A DNA stretch of 64,000 nucleotides from Nonomuraea sp. PA05 (GCF_008086045.1 NZ_VSEY01000029.1:106882-170881); one strand, 5' to 3'. Positions 24,890 through 34,340 are shown, counted from the stretch's first letter. Notes: generated by a model from the sequence alone, not told the origin. Numbers and translations: made by a program.

Positions 24890-26236
24890 TCAGACGCAGG
24901 CCGTACGCACGACGTCGGCCAGCCGCCCCGCCACCTGCGTGGCGTGCTCCTCCGACGCGGCCTCCACCATGACCCGGATCATGGGCTCGGTCCCGCTCGG
25001 CCGGATCAGCACCCGGCCGGTCTCCCCCAGCTCAGCCTCCGCCTCGGCGACGGCGGCGACGAGCTCGGGCACCGAGGCCTTGCCCTTGTCGACGTCCTTG
25101 ACGTTGATCAGGATCTGCGGCAGCGGCGTCATGACCGCGGCCAGCTCCCGCAGCGGCACGCCCGACTTGGCCACCACGCCCAGCAGGTGCAGCGAGGTGA
25201 GCAGGCCGTCGCCCGTGGTGGCGTGGTCGAGCATGATGACGTGCCCCGACTGCTCGCCGCCCAGGTTCAAGCCGTCGGACTTCATCCGCTCCAGCACGTA
25301 ACGGTCGCCCACCGCGGTCTCCACCACGGTGATCCCCGCGTCGCGCATCGCCAGCTTGAAGCCCAGGTTGGACATCACGGTCGCGACCACGGTGTCCTTG
25401 GCCAGCAAGCCCTCGCCGTGCATGGCGGCGGCGAGGATGGCCATGATGTGGTCGCCGTCGATGATGGCGCCCGTATGGTCGACCGCCAGGCAGCGGTCGG
25501 CGTCGCCGTCGTAGGCCACGCCCAGGTCGGCCCCGCGCGAGATGACCACCTGCTGGAGCTTGTCCAGGTGGGTCGAGCCGTGGCCCTTGTTGATGTTCAG
25601 GCCGTCGGGCCTGGCGCCGATGGCCTCGACCCGCGCGCCGGCGCGCACCAGCGCCTCGGGCGCCACCATGTGGGCGGCTCCGTGAGCGCAGTCGATCACC
25701 ACGTTCAGCCCGTCGAGCGGCGAGGTCATCGTGGTCAGCACGTGCGAGATGTAGCGGTCGGCCTCTCCGTACGCGTCGCGCACCCGGCCGACGCCCGAGC
25801 CGACGGGGAAGCTCCACTCCTCGCCGAGCCGCCGCTCGATCTCGTCCTCCACCGCGTCGGACAGCTTGAAGCCGCCGCGCGCCAGGAACTTGATGCCGTT
25901 GTCGGGCGCCGGGTTGTGCGACGCCGACAGCATGACGCCGAGGTCGGCGCCGAGCGCGGCCGTGAGGTAGGCGACAGCCGGGGTGGGCAGCACGCCGAGG
26001 CGCAGCACATCCACTCCAGACGCCGCGAGGCCGGCGACCACGGCGGCCTCGAGAAATTCTCCCGAGGCACGCGGGTCCCGGCCTACGACCGCTACCGGAC
26101 GGCGTCCGGTAGCGGCGAACGCGCCTGCATCGCCGAGGACGTGAGCAGCCGCCACGGACAGGTCCATGGCGAGCTCGGCGGTGAGGTCGCGACCAGCGAC
26201 CCCACGTACCCCGTCGGTGCCGAAAAGGCGCGCCAA
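24890..26236 (-). CDS. glmM: Phosphoglucosamine mutase
   Basis: 448 residues from TTG 26236 (LARLFGTDGVRGVAGRD), one base after the rpsI stop; this gives the standard GlmM length. It converts glucosamine-6-phosphate to glucosamine-1-phosphate for UDP-GlcNAc. The catalytic phosphoserine loop MLSASHNPAPDNGIKF, the metal loop AYDGDADRC, GEQSGH and the C-terminal phosphate site RPSGTEPMIRVM are intact. The rplM-rpsI-glmM order is shared with Mycobacterium. Start coupling to rpsI replaces a clear Shine-Dalgarno. Confidence 0.96.
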   Translation of the reverse strand: MARLFGTDGVRGVAGRDLTAELAMDLSVAAAHVLGDAGAFAATGRRPVAVVGRDPRASGEFLEAAVVAGLAASGVDVLRLGVLPTPAVAYLTAALGADLGVMLSASHNPAPDNGIKFLARGGFKLSDAVEDEIERRLGEEWSFPVGSGVGRVRDAYGEADRYISHVLTTMTSPLDGLNVVIDCAHGAAHMVAPEALVRAGARVEAIGARPDGLNINKGHGSTHLDKLQQVVISRGADLGVAYDGDADRCLAVDHTGAIIDGDHIMAILAAAMHGEGLLAKDTVVATVMSNLGFKLAMRDAGITVVETAVGDRYVLERMKSDGLNLGGEQSGHVIMLDHATTGDGLLTSLHLLGVVAKSGVPLRELAAVMTPLPQILINVKDVDKGKASVPELVAAVAEAEAELGETGRVLIRPSGTEPMIRVMVEAASEEHATQVAGRLADVVRTACV

Positions 26237-26237
26237 C

Positions 26238-26762
26238 TTAGCGCTTGCTGTACTGCGGAGCCTTACGGGCCTTCTTGAGGCCGTACTTCTTCCGCTCCGT
26301 GGCGCGGGCGTCACGGGTGAGGAAGCCGGCCTTCTTCAGCGGCGGGCGGTTGACCTCGACGTCCAGGATCGCCAGGGCGCGGGACAGGCCCATGCGCAGC
26401 GCGCCGGCCTGACCGGTGACGCCGCCGCCGTCGATGCGGGCGATGACGTCGAACGCCTCCTCGGCGCCGAGCACCACGAAGGGCTCGTTGACGATCTGCT
26501 GGTGGACCTTGTTCGGGAAGTAGACGTCCAGCGAACGACCGTTGATCGTCCACTTGCCGGTGCCGGGGACGATGCGCACGCGGGCGATCGCCTCCTTGCG
26601 GCGGCCGGTGCCGTACGAGTTGCCCGTGGTGACGGGCTTGCGCACGGGGGCGTCAGCGCTGGCGGCGGACTCGGTGGTGTACTCGGACGGGAAGTCCTCG
26701 CCGGAGTACTCCTCCAGCTCGGCCGTCTCTACGACCGTCTCGACACCGGTGGGCTCAGCCAC
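26238..26762 (-). CDS. rpsI: 30S ribosomal protein S9
   Basis: 174 residues, longer than the usual 130 because of an acidic N-terminal extension of about 45 residues (ETAELEEYSGEDFPSEYTTE). The core begins YGTGRRKEAIARVRIVPGTG and ends with the conserved basic tail KKARKAPQYSKR that reaches the P-site tRNA. It follows rplM by 26 bases and is coupled to glmM. Confidence 0.98.
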   Translation of the reverse strand: MAEPTGVETVVETAELEEYSGEDFPSEYTTESAASADAPVRKPVTTGNSYGTGRRKEAIARVRIVPGTGKWTINGRSLDVYFPNKVHQQIVNEPFVVLGAEEAFDVIARIDGGGVTGQAGALRMGLSRALAILDVEVNRPPLKKAGFLTRDARATERKKYGLKKARKAPQYSKR

Positions 26763-26788
26763 GGTTCTCCTCTAAATCTTTCGAACTA

Positions 26789-27232
26789 CTACTGGGCGAT
26801 CTGGGTGATCTCGAACGGCACGGGCTGCTGAGCCTGGTGCGGGTGCTCGGCACCCGCGTACACCTTGAGCTTCTTGGCCATCTTCCGGCCGAGGGAGTTC
26901 TTCGGCAGCATGCCCTTGACGGCCTTCTCGACAGCCTTGTCGGGCCGCTTGTCCATGAGCTCGCCATAGCTGACGGAACGCAGACCGCCCGGGTAGCCCG
27001 AGTGGCGGTACGCCTTCTTCTGCTCACGCTTGTTGCCGCTCAGCGCGATCTTGTCGGCGTTGATGACGATGACGAAGTCACCGGTGTCGACGTGGTTCGC
27101 GAAGATCGGCTTGTGCTTGCCGCGGAGCAGGGTCGCGACGTGGCTGGCCAGCCGGCCCAGCACGACATCGGTCGCGTCGATGACGTACCACTGACGCTGG
27201 ACGTCGGCGGGCTTCGGTGAGTACGTGCGCAC
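26789..27232 (-). CDS. rplM: 50S ribosomal protein L13
   Basis: 147 residues from GTG 27232, preceded by GAAGG; the longer frame to 27340 is not used. The family motifs WYVIDATDVVLGRLAS, HVDTGDFVIVINADKI and GMLPKNSLGRKMAKKLKVY are clear. First gene of rplM-rpsI-glmM. Confidence 0.98.
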   Translation of the reverse strand: MRTYSPKPADVQRQWYVIDATDVVLGRLASHVATLLRGKHKPIFANHVDTGDFVIVINADKIALSGNKREQKKAYRHSGYPGGLRSVSYGELMDKRPDKAVEKAVKGMLPKNSLGRKMAKKLKVYAGAEHPHQAQQPVPFEITQIAQ

Positions 27233-27539
27233 GGTCGTAGCCTTCTTTATGCTCGCGTCTTCGGCGCTGTCGGATGCGACAGCTACATTGGTCGGTCGGT
27301 GCGGGCACACGACGGCCCGGACCTTCCGTCTCCTCAACACGGGAGATGACGCCGGACGCGCCGCGCATTGGTCGCGCTGGACCTATGCACACAACGAACC
27401 TAAGCTACCCGCCCAAAGGCGTGCAGGTCAAAGTGACCGGTAACCCGAGGCGAGTCTACCCGACCGCAGAACGGTTCGATTTCGTTTCCCTGGAACCCCT
27501 TCTTTCCCAGGACCAGACATCTCTATCGTTAGCGGCGGT
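27233..27539. other. Divergent intergenic region between rplM and the CAP gene
   Basis: 307 bases that must hold the rplM operon promoter (leftward) and that of the CAP gene (rightward). I see no -35/-10 pair convincing enough to call. An imperfect palindrome TCCCTGG...CCAGGA lies near 27488-27513, about 30-50 bases before the CAP start. Confidence 0.4.
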
Positions 27540-28301
27540 ATGTGGCGGATCTCTCACACCCGGCAAACCCAGCGCGGCCTTCGGCGCCGGAGCCGACTGG
27601 GTCTGCTGACCTGCCTCATGGCCGTCCTCTTCACCGGCGTCCTCATCGGCCGGCTCTCCAGCGGCCCCGAGCCCGCCCCGCACGTCTACCTCAACGAGAC
27701 GGCCCCGCCCGCCGCCGCCACCGCCAACCCCGCCCCCACGGCGGCGAAGAAGGCACAGCCGCAGGCCGAACGCATCCCCCGCGGCATCACCACCAAGAAG
27801 ACGCCCCGCGGCACGGCCACCCCCAGGCCCACCCGATCGTCCAAGGACCAGATCGACGGCTTCAACACCCAGGACGACCCCGCCGTCATCGCCGACCCCC
27901 AGGGCGACGGCGTGCAGGTCCTGGCGGGCATGGCGGCCAAGGTCGTCACCCTGACCAACGCCGCCAGGGCCCGGCGCGGCTGCGGGCCGCTGCGGGTCAA
28001 CGCCGCGCTCACCCGCTCCGCGCGTACGCACTCGCTGGAGATGGCCCGCACGGGACGGCTGTCGCACACCTCCCCCGACGGCGCCTCCCCCTGGGACCGC
28101 ATGGAGCGCGCCGGATACCGCTGGGGCGCCGCCGAGAACATCGGCGCCGGCTACAGCACCGCGGAGGAGGCCGTGAACGGCTGGCTGGACAGCCGCGACC
28201 ACCGCAAGAACATCCTCGACTGCGGCCTGAAGGCCATCGGCGTCGGCGTCGCCTCAGGACCTGGAGGACCATGGTGGACTCAGGACTTCGGAACCCAATG
28301 A
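27540..28301 (+). CDS. Secreted or membrane-anchored CAP (SCP/PR-1) domain protein
   Basis: 253 residues. A basic N-terminus is followed by one hydrophobic helix (about 21-40, LGLLTCLMAVLFTGVLIG), then a Pro/Ala/Thr/Lys-rich linker to about 110. The CAP domain fills the rest: LTNAARARRGCGPLRVNAAL, HSLEMARTGRLSHTSPDG, AAENIGAGYSTAEEAVNGWL, SRDHRKNILDC and WWTQDFGTQ. Bacterial CAP proteins are extracellular and mostly unassigned. Two Cys (in RRGCGP and LDCGLK) could form a disulphide. It ends 24 bases before the first low-complexity membrane protein. Confidence 0.92.
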   Translation: MWRISHTRQTQRGLRRRSRLGLLTCLMAVLFTGVLIGRLSSGPEPAPHVYLNETAPPAAATANPAPTAAKKAQPQAERIPRGITTKKTPRGTATPRPTRSSKDQIDGFNTQDDPAVIADPQGDGVQVLAGMAAKVVTLTNAARARRGCGPLRVNAALTRSARTHSLEMARTGRLSHTSPDGASPWDRMERAGYRWGAAENIGAGYSTAEEAVNGWLDSRDHRKNILDCGLKAIGVGVASGPGGPWWTQDFGTQ

Positions 28302-28325
28302 CGAACATCACGGTAATGTCGCCGC

Positions 28326-30587
28326 ATGGTTTCCAACGGCAGTGGGGAACGTGAGAACGGCACGGGCAGCGCCCCCTACGGGATGGGAGGCGGCCCGAAG
28401 GGCCAGGGCGGCGCCCCACGGGGCGGCGCTCCCGACGACGGTGCGCCCTTCGGCGGCGGTCCCGCTGACGGCGGTTCCTTCATGAACGGCGGCCCCTCCG
28501 GCAACGGATCCTCCGGCGGCTTCTTCACCAGCCGCAACCCGGCGAACGGCGACCCCTCCGGCAACGGATCCTCCTCTGGCGGCTTCTTCGGCGACGAGCC
28601 CTCCGGGGGTTTCTTCGGCGACAGCCCCTCGGGCAACGGCTCGTCCGGCGGCTTCTTCGACGACGGCCCCTCCTCCGGGAACGGCTCACCCTCCGGCGGC
28701 TTCTTCAGCGACGGCCCCTCGGGCAACGGTCCCTCGGGCAACGGACAGGACCGGCCCTCGGGCAACGGGCCCTCCGGCGGCTTCTTCAGCGACGGCCCCT
28801 CCCGCAACGGCCCCTCAGGCAACGGGCACGACCGGCCCTCGGGCAACGGCGCCACCGACCCCTTCGGCAACAGGCCGCGCGACCCCTTCGACAGCGGGCC
28901 CGGCGGCTTCGGCGGCCCCTCCGGCAGCTTCTTCACCAGCGGCAACCCCGGCAGCCCAGGCGGCGGCCCCGGCGGCACGGGCGGCCCCGCCGGACCCGGC
29001 CCCAGCGGACCCGGCCCCAGCGGACCCGGCAACGGCGGCGCCCGCGACGGCGACCCGCGCGACGGTGGGCGTCCGAGCGGCCCTGGCCGCCCCGACGGCT
29101 TCGGCGGCGGCGAGTCCGGCGGTTTCTTCAGCAGCGGCGGCCCCGCGGGAGGCCCCGGCAACGGCGGCCCGCGCGACGGTCTGGGCGGCGGCCCAGGTCG
29201 CGGCCCCGACGGAGGCCCTGGCGGCCCCGGCCGATCCCCCGGCGGCCCCCAGAACGGCCCCCAGAACGGCCCGCAGTCCGGCAACCCGTTCGGCGCCGAC
29301 CCGTTCGGCGGTGACCCCTTCGCGGGCGGCCCCTTCGGCGGCGGCGGCCCCAACGGCCCCGCTCCCGGCCTCGGCTCGCAAGGTCCAGGCGCACAGGGTC
29401 CAGGCTCACAGGGGCCGGGCGCACACGGCCCAGGCTCACAGGGCCCGGGCGCACACGGCCCCGGCGCACACGGCTTCGGACAGGGACTCGGGCAGGGACA
29501 GGGACCCGGACAGGGACAGGGGCCGGGACAGGGCCCCGGGCAAGGCGCTCCCGGCCCCGACGGACGTCCCAACGCAGGCCCCAACTCCGGCCCCGACGCA
29601 CGTCCCGACGCCCGCCCGGAAGGACGTGGCGGCCGCCGCGGCAAGCGCGCGGCCGACCCCGACGCCCCCGAGCCCGGCCGCCGCGGCAAGGACCCGTTCG
29701 CCGCGGACCCCTTCGCCGACGACGCCCCCGCGACCGGCAAGTCCCGCCGCTCCCGCAAGGACCGCAAGGACCGTGCGGACGCGGACGACACCGACCAGCA
29801 GAAGAACGACAAGGCGGACGACCCCTCGCGAGCCCCGCAGAGCAAGGTCGGCTGGAGCCCGTACGACGAGGGCGGCCGCTCGCGCGGCCCGCTGCTGGCC
29901 ACGATCGGCGGCGTGGTCGTGCTCGGCCTGCTCGGCGGCGGCCTCTACCTGATGTGGAACGCCGACTCCTCCACCTCGGCCGAGACCGCCGCCCCCAGGC
30001 AGACCTCGGCGCCGCTGCCGTCGGCCCCGCCCGGCAAGTACGGGTTCGCGGCCGACCGCGAGACCGACCCGGACGCGATCTCGGTCAAGGAGGTCTTCGG
30101 CTCGAAGAAGAAGTTCACGGTGTCGGGCCGCGGCTACGAGATGACGGTCACCAGCAAGGACAAGAAGTGCGACGACGGCGCTCTGGGCGACGCGCTCAAG
30201 AAGGCGCTCAAGTCGGCGAAGTGCACCCAGTTCCTGCGCGCGAGCTTCCGCGACAAGGCGGGCAAGGTGATCGGCACGGTCGGCGTGGCCAACCTGAGCA
30301 CGAGCAAGAACGCGAGCAAGGTGGCCAAGAGCGGCGACGACCAGAACTACGTCAAGCCGCTGGCGGGCAAGGACAGCGTCACGAAGCTCCTCGGCTCGGG
30401 CGCGGGCGGTGCCAAGGTGTCCACGTACGGGCACTATGCGATCTTGGTCTGGTTCCAGAACAAGGACGGCACGAAGCCCGACTCCAAGGGGCAGAAGCGG
30501 ATCTCCGAGGCCATCAACGACATCACCAAGGCCACCGTGTTCCAGGCCATGGACCACCGTGCGCTGTCCGGCAGCGCACTGAGCTGA
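28326..30587 (+). CDS. Giant Gly/Asn/Phe low-complexity membrane protein, ectodomain type A
   Basis: 753 residues. Residues 1 to about 430 are low complexity. Repeats of P-S-G-N-G-x-S-G-G-F-F give way to G-P-G and G-Q-G runs, with Phe-Phe pairs evenly spaced among Gly, Ser and Asn. A charged segment (430-515) precedes one membrane helix (about 520-543, LLATIGGVVVLGLLGGGLYL). The C-terminal 200 residues lie outside and form a folded domain with two Cys (KKCDDG, AKCTQFLRASF). This domain is paralogous to that of the next gene. No known family recognised. The cytoplasmic part looks like a sticker-and-spacer condensate-forming region, which is an inference. Confidence 0.8.
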   Translation: MVSNGSGERENGTGSAPYGMGGGPKGQGGAPRGGAPDDGAPFGGGPADGGSFMNGGPSGNGSSGGFFTSRNPANGDPSGNGSSSGGFFGDEPSGGFFGDSPSGNGSSGGFFDDGPSSGNGSPSGGFFSDGPSGNGPSGNGQDRPSGNGPSGGFFSDGPSRNGPSGNGHDRPSGNGATDPFGNRPRDPFDSGPGGFGGPSGSFFTSGNPGSPGGGPGGTGGPAGPGPSGPGPSGPGNGGARDGDPRDGGRPSGPGRPDGFGGGESGGFFSSGGPAGGPGNGGPRDGLGGGPGRGPDGGPGGPGRSPGGPQNGPQNGPQSGNPFGADPFGGDPFAGGPFGGGGPNGPAPGLGSQGPGAQGPGSQGPGAHGPGSQGPGAHGPGAHGFGQGLGQGQGPGQGQGPGQGPGQGAPGPDGRPNAGPNSGPDARPDARPEGRGGRRGKRAADPDAPEPGRRGKDPFAADPFADDAPATGKSRRSRKDRKDRADADDTDQQKNDKADDPSRAPQSKVGWSPYDEGGRSRGPLLATIGGVVVLGLLGGGLYLMWNADSSTSAETAAPRQTSAPLPSAPPGKYGFAADRETDPDAISVKEVFGSKKKFTVSGRGYEMTVTSKDKKCDDGALGDALKKALKSAKCTQFLRASFRDKAGKVIGTVGVANLSTSKNASKVAKSGDDQNYVKPLAGKDSVTKLLGSGAGGAKVSTYGHYAILVWFQNKDGTKPDSKGQKRISEAINDITKATVFQAMDHRALSGSALS

Positions 30588-30688
30588 GCGGTCTTTGTGG
30601 GGCATATGCGCATGTAGGGAACCCGTGATGCCTGTGGGAACGCCCATACCGACATAACGATCTCGCTACTCTCGCTACGCTTCCAGCT

Positions 30689-33286
30689 ATGCGTGGCCAG
30701 GAACCCGGGTCTGAGCACGATCGCAGGGAAGCCGACCGCTCGGCCGCACCCGCGACGCCACCGCCGAGCTTCGGCCAGACCAACGGGCGAGATGTTCCAG
30801 CGGCGTTCACTCCATCCGACGTGCCCTTCGACACTCCATCCGACCCCGCGCCCGACGGGGCGGCGGACGCCGACGCGCGTCCCGTCCCGCCCGTCTTGCG
30901 GGGGCCGTCGTCCGACCTGGAGGCGTCGCCCGGCGCCCAGCCATGGGAAGTGCCGGGCGACGACGCCGCCCCGTACGACTGGTTCTCCGACCCCGACCAC
31001 CCGGACCCCGCCCACCCCGACCACGGGCCCTCCGGCGCCCCGCAGTCCGCGCCGCAGTCCGCGCCGCAGCCCGCGCCGCAGTCCGGCCCGCACGCCTTCG
31101 GGCACCACGGCCAGGAGCACCCGCCGTTCCCCCAGGAGCACCCGCCGTTCGGCCAGGAGCACCCGGCTCCCGGCCAGCAGCACCCAACTTCCCAGCAGGA
31201 GCACCCGGCTCCCGGCCAGGAGTACCCGCCCTTCGGCCAGCCGTCGTCCGACCAGCACGCCTTCGCCCGCCAACACCCGGGCTGGGAGCCTCCCGCCGAC
31301 CCCTCGCCCTTCGGCCCGCCACCCGGCGACCAGCACGCCTTCACCCCACGACACCCCGCCCAGGACCCGGCCCACCCGGCGTCCAGCGCCCAGCCCGGCC
31401 AGGAGCCCACGCCCGGCCACCCGCCGTTCGCCGCCCAGGAGCCTGCGCCAGGCCACCCACCGTTCGGCGAGCAGCATGCCTTCGCACCCCAGGAGCCGAC
31501 CGCCGCCCACCCCCCGTTCGGCGCCCACCCCGGCCAGGAGCCGCCCGCCGAACAGGGCTTCAGGCCGCCCGCCTACCAGGAGCCGTTCTCCGCGCCCCCG
31601 ACCGGCTTCACCCCCTTCGGCACCCCCGCCCCCGACCAGCCCTGGCAGGCGGGAGACGACCAGACCCGCCCGGGCCGCCTCCAGGACATCCGCCCCTGGG
31701 ACCAGCCACAGGACGATCAAGCCCGGGACACGAACCGCTGGCCGACGGACCCGGTGGTGCCCGGCGCCCCGCCCTGGGAGCCGCCGCCCGCGTTCACCGC
31801 CGCCGCGGCGGGCATGCCGGCCTGGCCCGCCCCCCTGGACCCGCACGCCATCCCCCCGTGGCCGGCCGCGACAGGCGAGCTGGAGGCCGAGCCCGACGAG
31901 CCGAACCTCCCGCCGCCCTTCGACCCGAACGCCACCAACCCCGAGGGCTTCCCCCGCCCGGCCCACTACTTCGACCCGGAGGCCGCCAAGCGGGACGCCG
32001 CCCAGCACCCGTCCCAGGGCACGCCCGCGCCCACCGAGCAGGACGCCACGAACCCCGCGGGCCCCCGCCCGTTCCTCCCCACCACCGCCCCGCCGTCCGA
32101 GGACGCCACCACCCCACCGGACGGCATCCACCCGCACCCGGCCCCCCAAGACGCCGCCCACCATGCCGACGCGCCCGGAGCATCGAACGCGCCCGGCCCA
32201 TCGCGCCACCCCGACACCCCCGCCACCACCCAGGCGACGCCCCACGAGGGCCACCCCGAGGACCTCCAGCCCGACGACACAAGACTGGGCCTCCCCCTCC
32301 CGGGCGCCCACTCCACCCCCCTGTCCGCCCCCGTTCCAGCAACAGAAGAGCACCCCCGCCCACCCGAGCCAGGCGACGTCCCTGTCTGGCCCCCCACACC
32401 CCCCACCGGTGACAAACTGCCCGAGCTCCCTTTCTCCCGAGACACCTGGGGCCAGCGCCCGTCCACCTCCCTGGACGTGCCCAGACCCCAGGCAGGCGCC
32501 CCGGTCTTCCCTCCGGGCGCGTTCAAACAGCCCCCGTTCCAGACCCCGCCCCCGCCCCCACCCCCACCACCGGCAAAGAGCAAGCGAGCCCTGCTGGTCA
32601 CGCTGGGCGCGCTGGCGCTGGCAGGCGTGGCGACGGGCGGCTTCTTCGCCTTCCAGGCGGTGAGCGGCGCCCCGCCCACGACGGCCGCGACCCGCGTCGG
32701 CGCGCCGCCGAGCATCACCACCGAGCAGTCCTCCCCGCCGGAGGCGGCCGGCACGTCGATCCTGAACTCGGAGCAGACGGACCCGCAGAAGTTGTCGCTG
32801 TCGGAGGCGTTCCCGAAGAAGAAGGTGAGCGCGGCGGGCACCACGTTCACCAGGGTCAAGGCCCACATGGAAACGACCTGCGAGAAGGCGGCCACGGGCG
32901 CGTTCGCCGACGCGCTGAAGGAGCAGAAGTGCAGCCGCGTCCTGCGGGCCACCTACGTCGACAGCAAGCGCCGTTACGCCGTCACCACCGGCATCGCGGT
33001 CCTGCCTGACAAGACGGCCGCGGCCACCGCCGACCAGGTCAAGAACCTGTCCCGCAACGTCTGGTTCCGCCCGCTGCCGGGCCCGGACGACTCGGGCGGC
33101 GAGCGGGTGCACATCGCGGGCGGTTACGCGGCGGGCCTGGTCTGGGGCCGCTACATCGTCTTCAGCTACGCCACCCACGCCGACGGCCACACGCCGGAGG
33201 CCAAGGACAAGACGTTGCCCAAGGTCAGCGGGGCCTTCCGCGACCAGACGTCCCTCGTCCTCGAGCGCCGCATCACAACGGGCTGA
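30689..33286 (+). CDS. Giant Pro/Gln/His low-complexity membrane protein, paralogous ectodomain
   Basis: 865 residues, 101 bases after its relative. About 630 residues of Pro-rich low complexity include repeats of H-P-P-F-G-x-x-E-H-P-A-P-G-Q. One membrane helix follows (about 632-655, LLVTLGALALAGVATGGFFA), then a 200-residue ectodomain. This matches the first protein in order: an L-S-L-S-E-A-F segment, a Cys (TTCEKA), the second Cys (QKCSRVLRATY), a G-I-A-V-L strand, and a hydrophobic VWGRYIVFSYA near the end. The N-terminal composition is completely different between the two. No clear Shine-Dalgarno precedes the ATG. Confidence 0.8.
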   Translation: MRGQEPGSEHDRREADRSAAPATPPPSFGQTNGRDVPAAFTPSDVPFDTPSDPAPDGAADADARPVPPVLRGPSSDLEASPGAQPWEVPGDDAAPYDWFSDPDHPDPAHPDHGPSGAPQSAPQSAPQPAPQSGPHAFGHHGQEHPPFPQEHPPFGQEHPAPGQQHPTSQQEHPAPGQEYPPFGQPSSDQHAFARQHPGWEPPADPSPFGPPPGDQHAFTPRHPAQDPAHPASSAQPGQEPTPGHPPFAAQEPAPGHPPFGEQHAFAPQEPTAAHPPFGAHPGQEPPAEQGFRPPAYQEPFSAPPTGFTPFGTPAPDQPWQAGDDQTRPGRLQDIRPWDQPQDDQARDTNRWPTDPVVPGAPPWEPPPAFTAAAAGMPAWPAPLDPHAIPPWPAATGELEAEPDEPNLPPPFDPNATNPEGFPRPAHYFDPEAAKRDAAQHPSQGTPAPTEQDATNPAGPRPFLPTTAPPSEDATTPPDGIHPHPAPQDAAHHADAPGASNAPGPSRHPDTPATTQATPHEGHPEDLQPDDTRLGLPLPGAHSTPLSAPVPATEEHPRPPEPGDVPVWPPTPPTGDKLPELPFSRDTWGQRPSTSLDVPRPQAGAPVFPPGAFKQPPFQTPPPPPPPPPAKSKRALLVTLGALALAGVATGGFFAFQAVSGAPPTTAATRVGAPPSITTEQSSPPEAAGTSILNSEQTDPQKLSLSEAFPKKKVSAAGTTFTRVKAHMETTCEKAATGAFADALKEQKCSRVLRATYVDSKRRYAVTTGIAVLPDKTAAATADQVKNLSRNVWFRPLPGPDDSGGERVHIAGGYAAGLVWGRYIVFSYATHADGHTPEAKDKTLPKVSGAFRDQTSLVLERRITTG

Positions 33287-33417
33287 GGCAGAGGTCCAGG
33301 CAGAGGTCCAGGCAGAGGTCCAGGCAGCGGTCTCGGCAGAGGCTGAGGCGGAGGTCAGGCAGCGATCTAGGCAGCGATCTAGGCAGGGCCTGAGGGAGGA
33401 GCTGAGGCAGGGGCTGA
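33287..33417. repeat. 12-bp minisatellite across the end of truA
   Basis: Eleven units of about 12 bp (one of 11), consensus GGCAGAGGTCCA drifting to GGCAGCGATCTA and GGCAGGGGCTGA. It starts right after the stop of the preceding membrane protein gene and runs into the truA coding end. In the truA frame it reads as Ala-Ser-Ala-Pro type residues. Confidence 0.9.
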
Positions 33418-34263
33418 GGCCGCCGTCCGTACTCGCCGCGTGGCTCGCGCCCGCGCGGCGAGCTCGGCCTCCGGCGGGTACCCGACCTCTTCCAGGCACA
33501 GGCCGTGCGCGGGCGCGACATGCACCCCCGAGTCCCGTACGGCCCGCGCCAGCACCTCACCCGGCCAGTCCACCGGCCGCCGCCCGTCGCCGGCCGCCAG
33601 CAGCGACCCGACCAGCGCCCGCACCATCGAGTGGCAGAACGCGTCAGCCACGACCGTGGCCTCCAGCACGCCGTCCGCCTGGCGGGCCCACTCCAGCCGC
33701 TGCAGTTCCCTGATCGTCGTGGCCCCTTCGCGCTTCTTGCAGAACGCCGCGAAGTCGTGCTCCCCGACCAGCCGCGAGGCGGCCGCGTTCATCGCATCAA
33801 GGTCTAGGGGCCGGTTGTGCCAGACCACCTCGCGCCGCCGCAGCGGGTCGACGCCGCCGGGTGCGTCACTCACCCGGTACGCGTACCGCCGGAACATGGC
33901 GGAGAATCGCGCGTCAAAGCCCTCAGGAGCCACCGAGACCCGATAAATCCGTACATCTGGCTCCAGGACACCCCCGAACCGCCGCACGAGCGCAGAGAGC
34001 CGCTCATCGACGTCCAGGGGCCCCCGGTTCCCGTCCAGCTCGCCCAGCGACGCCTCAGGCACGTCCACATGGGCCACCTGCCCCCGCGCGTGCACCCCGG
34101 CGTCGGTACGCCCGGCCACGGTCAGCATCACGGGCCCGTCGAGCCGCAGGATCCGGCCGAGCGCCTGCTCGATCTCCCCCTGGACGGTACGCAGCCCCGG
34201 CTGCCTGGCCCATCCGGAGAAGTCCGTCCCGTCGTACGCGAGGTCGAGGCGGAGCCGTACCAC
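33379..34263 (-). CDS. truA: tRNA pseudouridine(38-40) synthase TruA
   Basis: 294 residues from GTG 34263, chosen because GGGAG lies seven bases before; an ATG at 34278 lacks a site. It makes pseudouridine in the anticodon arm. The catalytic Asp is in AGRTDAGVHARGQVAH; FSAMFRRYAYRV and FCHSMVRALVGSLL are further family motifs. The last dozen residues (A-S-A-P-A-S-A-P-P-S-G-P-A) come from the minisatellite and are not part of the fold. It is the last gene of the alpha block, after rplQ. Confidence 0.95.
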   Translation of the reverse strand: MVRLRLDLAYDGTDFSGWARQPGLRTVQGEIEQALGRILRLDGPVMLTVAGRTDAGVHARGQVAHVDVPEASLGELDGNRGPLDVDERLSALVRRFGGVLEPDVRIYRVSVAPEGFDARFSAMFRRYAYRVSDAPGGVDPLRRREVVWHNRPLDLDAMNAAASRLVGEHDFAAFCKKREGATTIRELQRLEWARQADGVLEATVVADAFCHSMVRALVGSLLAAGDGRRPVDWPGEVLARAVRDSGVHVAPAHGLCLEEVGYPPEAELAARARATRRVRTAASAPASAPPSGPA

Positions 34264-34286
34264 GATGTTCTCCCTCATATACGGAA

Positions 34287-34322
34287 ACGGGCCCGAACCC
34301 CCGCCAGGGGATCCGGGCCCGT
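34287..34322 (-). terminator. Hairpin between rplQ and truA
   Basis: ACGGGCCC (34287-34294) pairs with GGGCCCGT (34315-34322), with further inner C/G pairing. On the minus strand it is followed by TTTCCGT. It probably ends or attenuates rplQ transcription before truA. Confidence 0.65.
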
Positions 34323-34340
34323 CTCATCCAGCCTGAGAGA

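Noticed and set aside
30434..33499. 1021-codon minus-strand frame opposite the low-complexity membrane protein
   Set aside because: Antisense image of a Pro/Gln-rich gene; the plus frame has a membrane helix and a paralogue, the minus frame does not.
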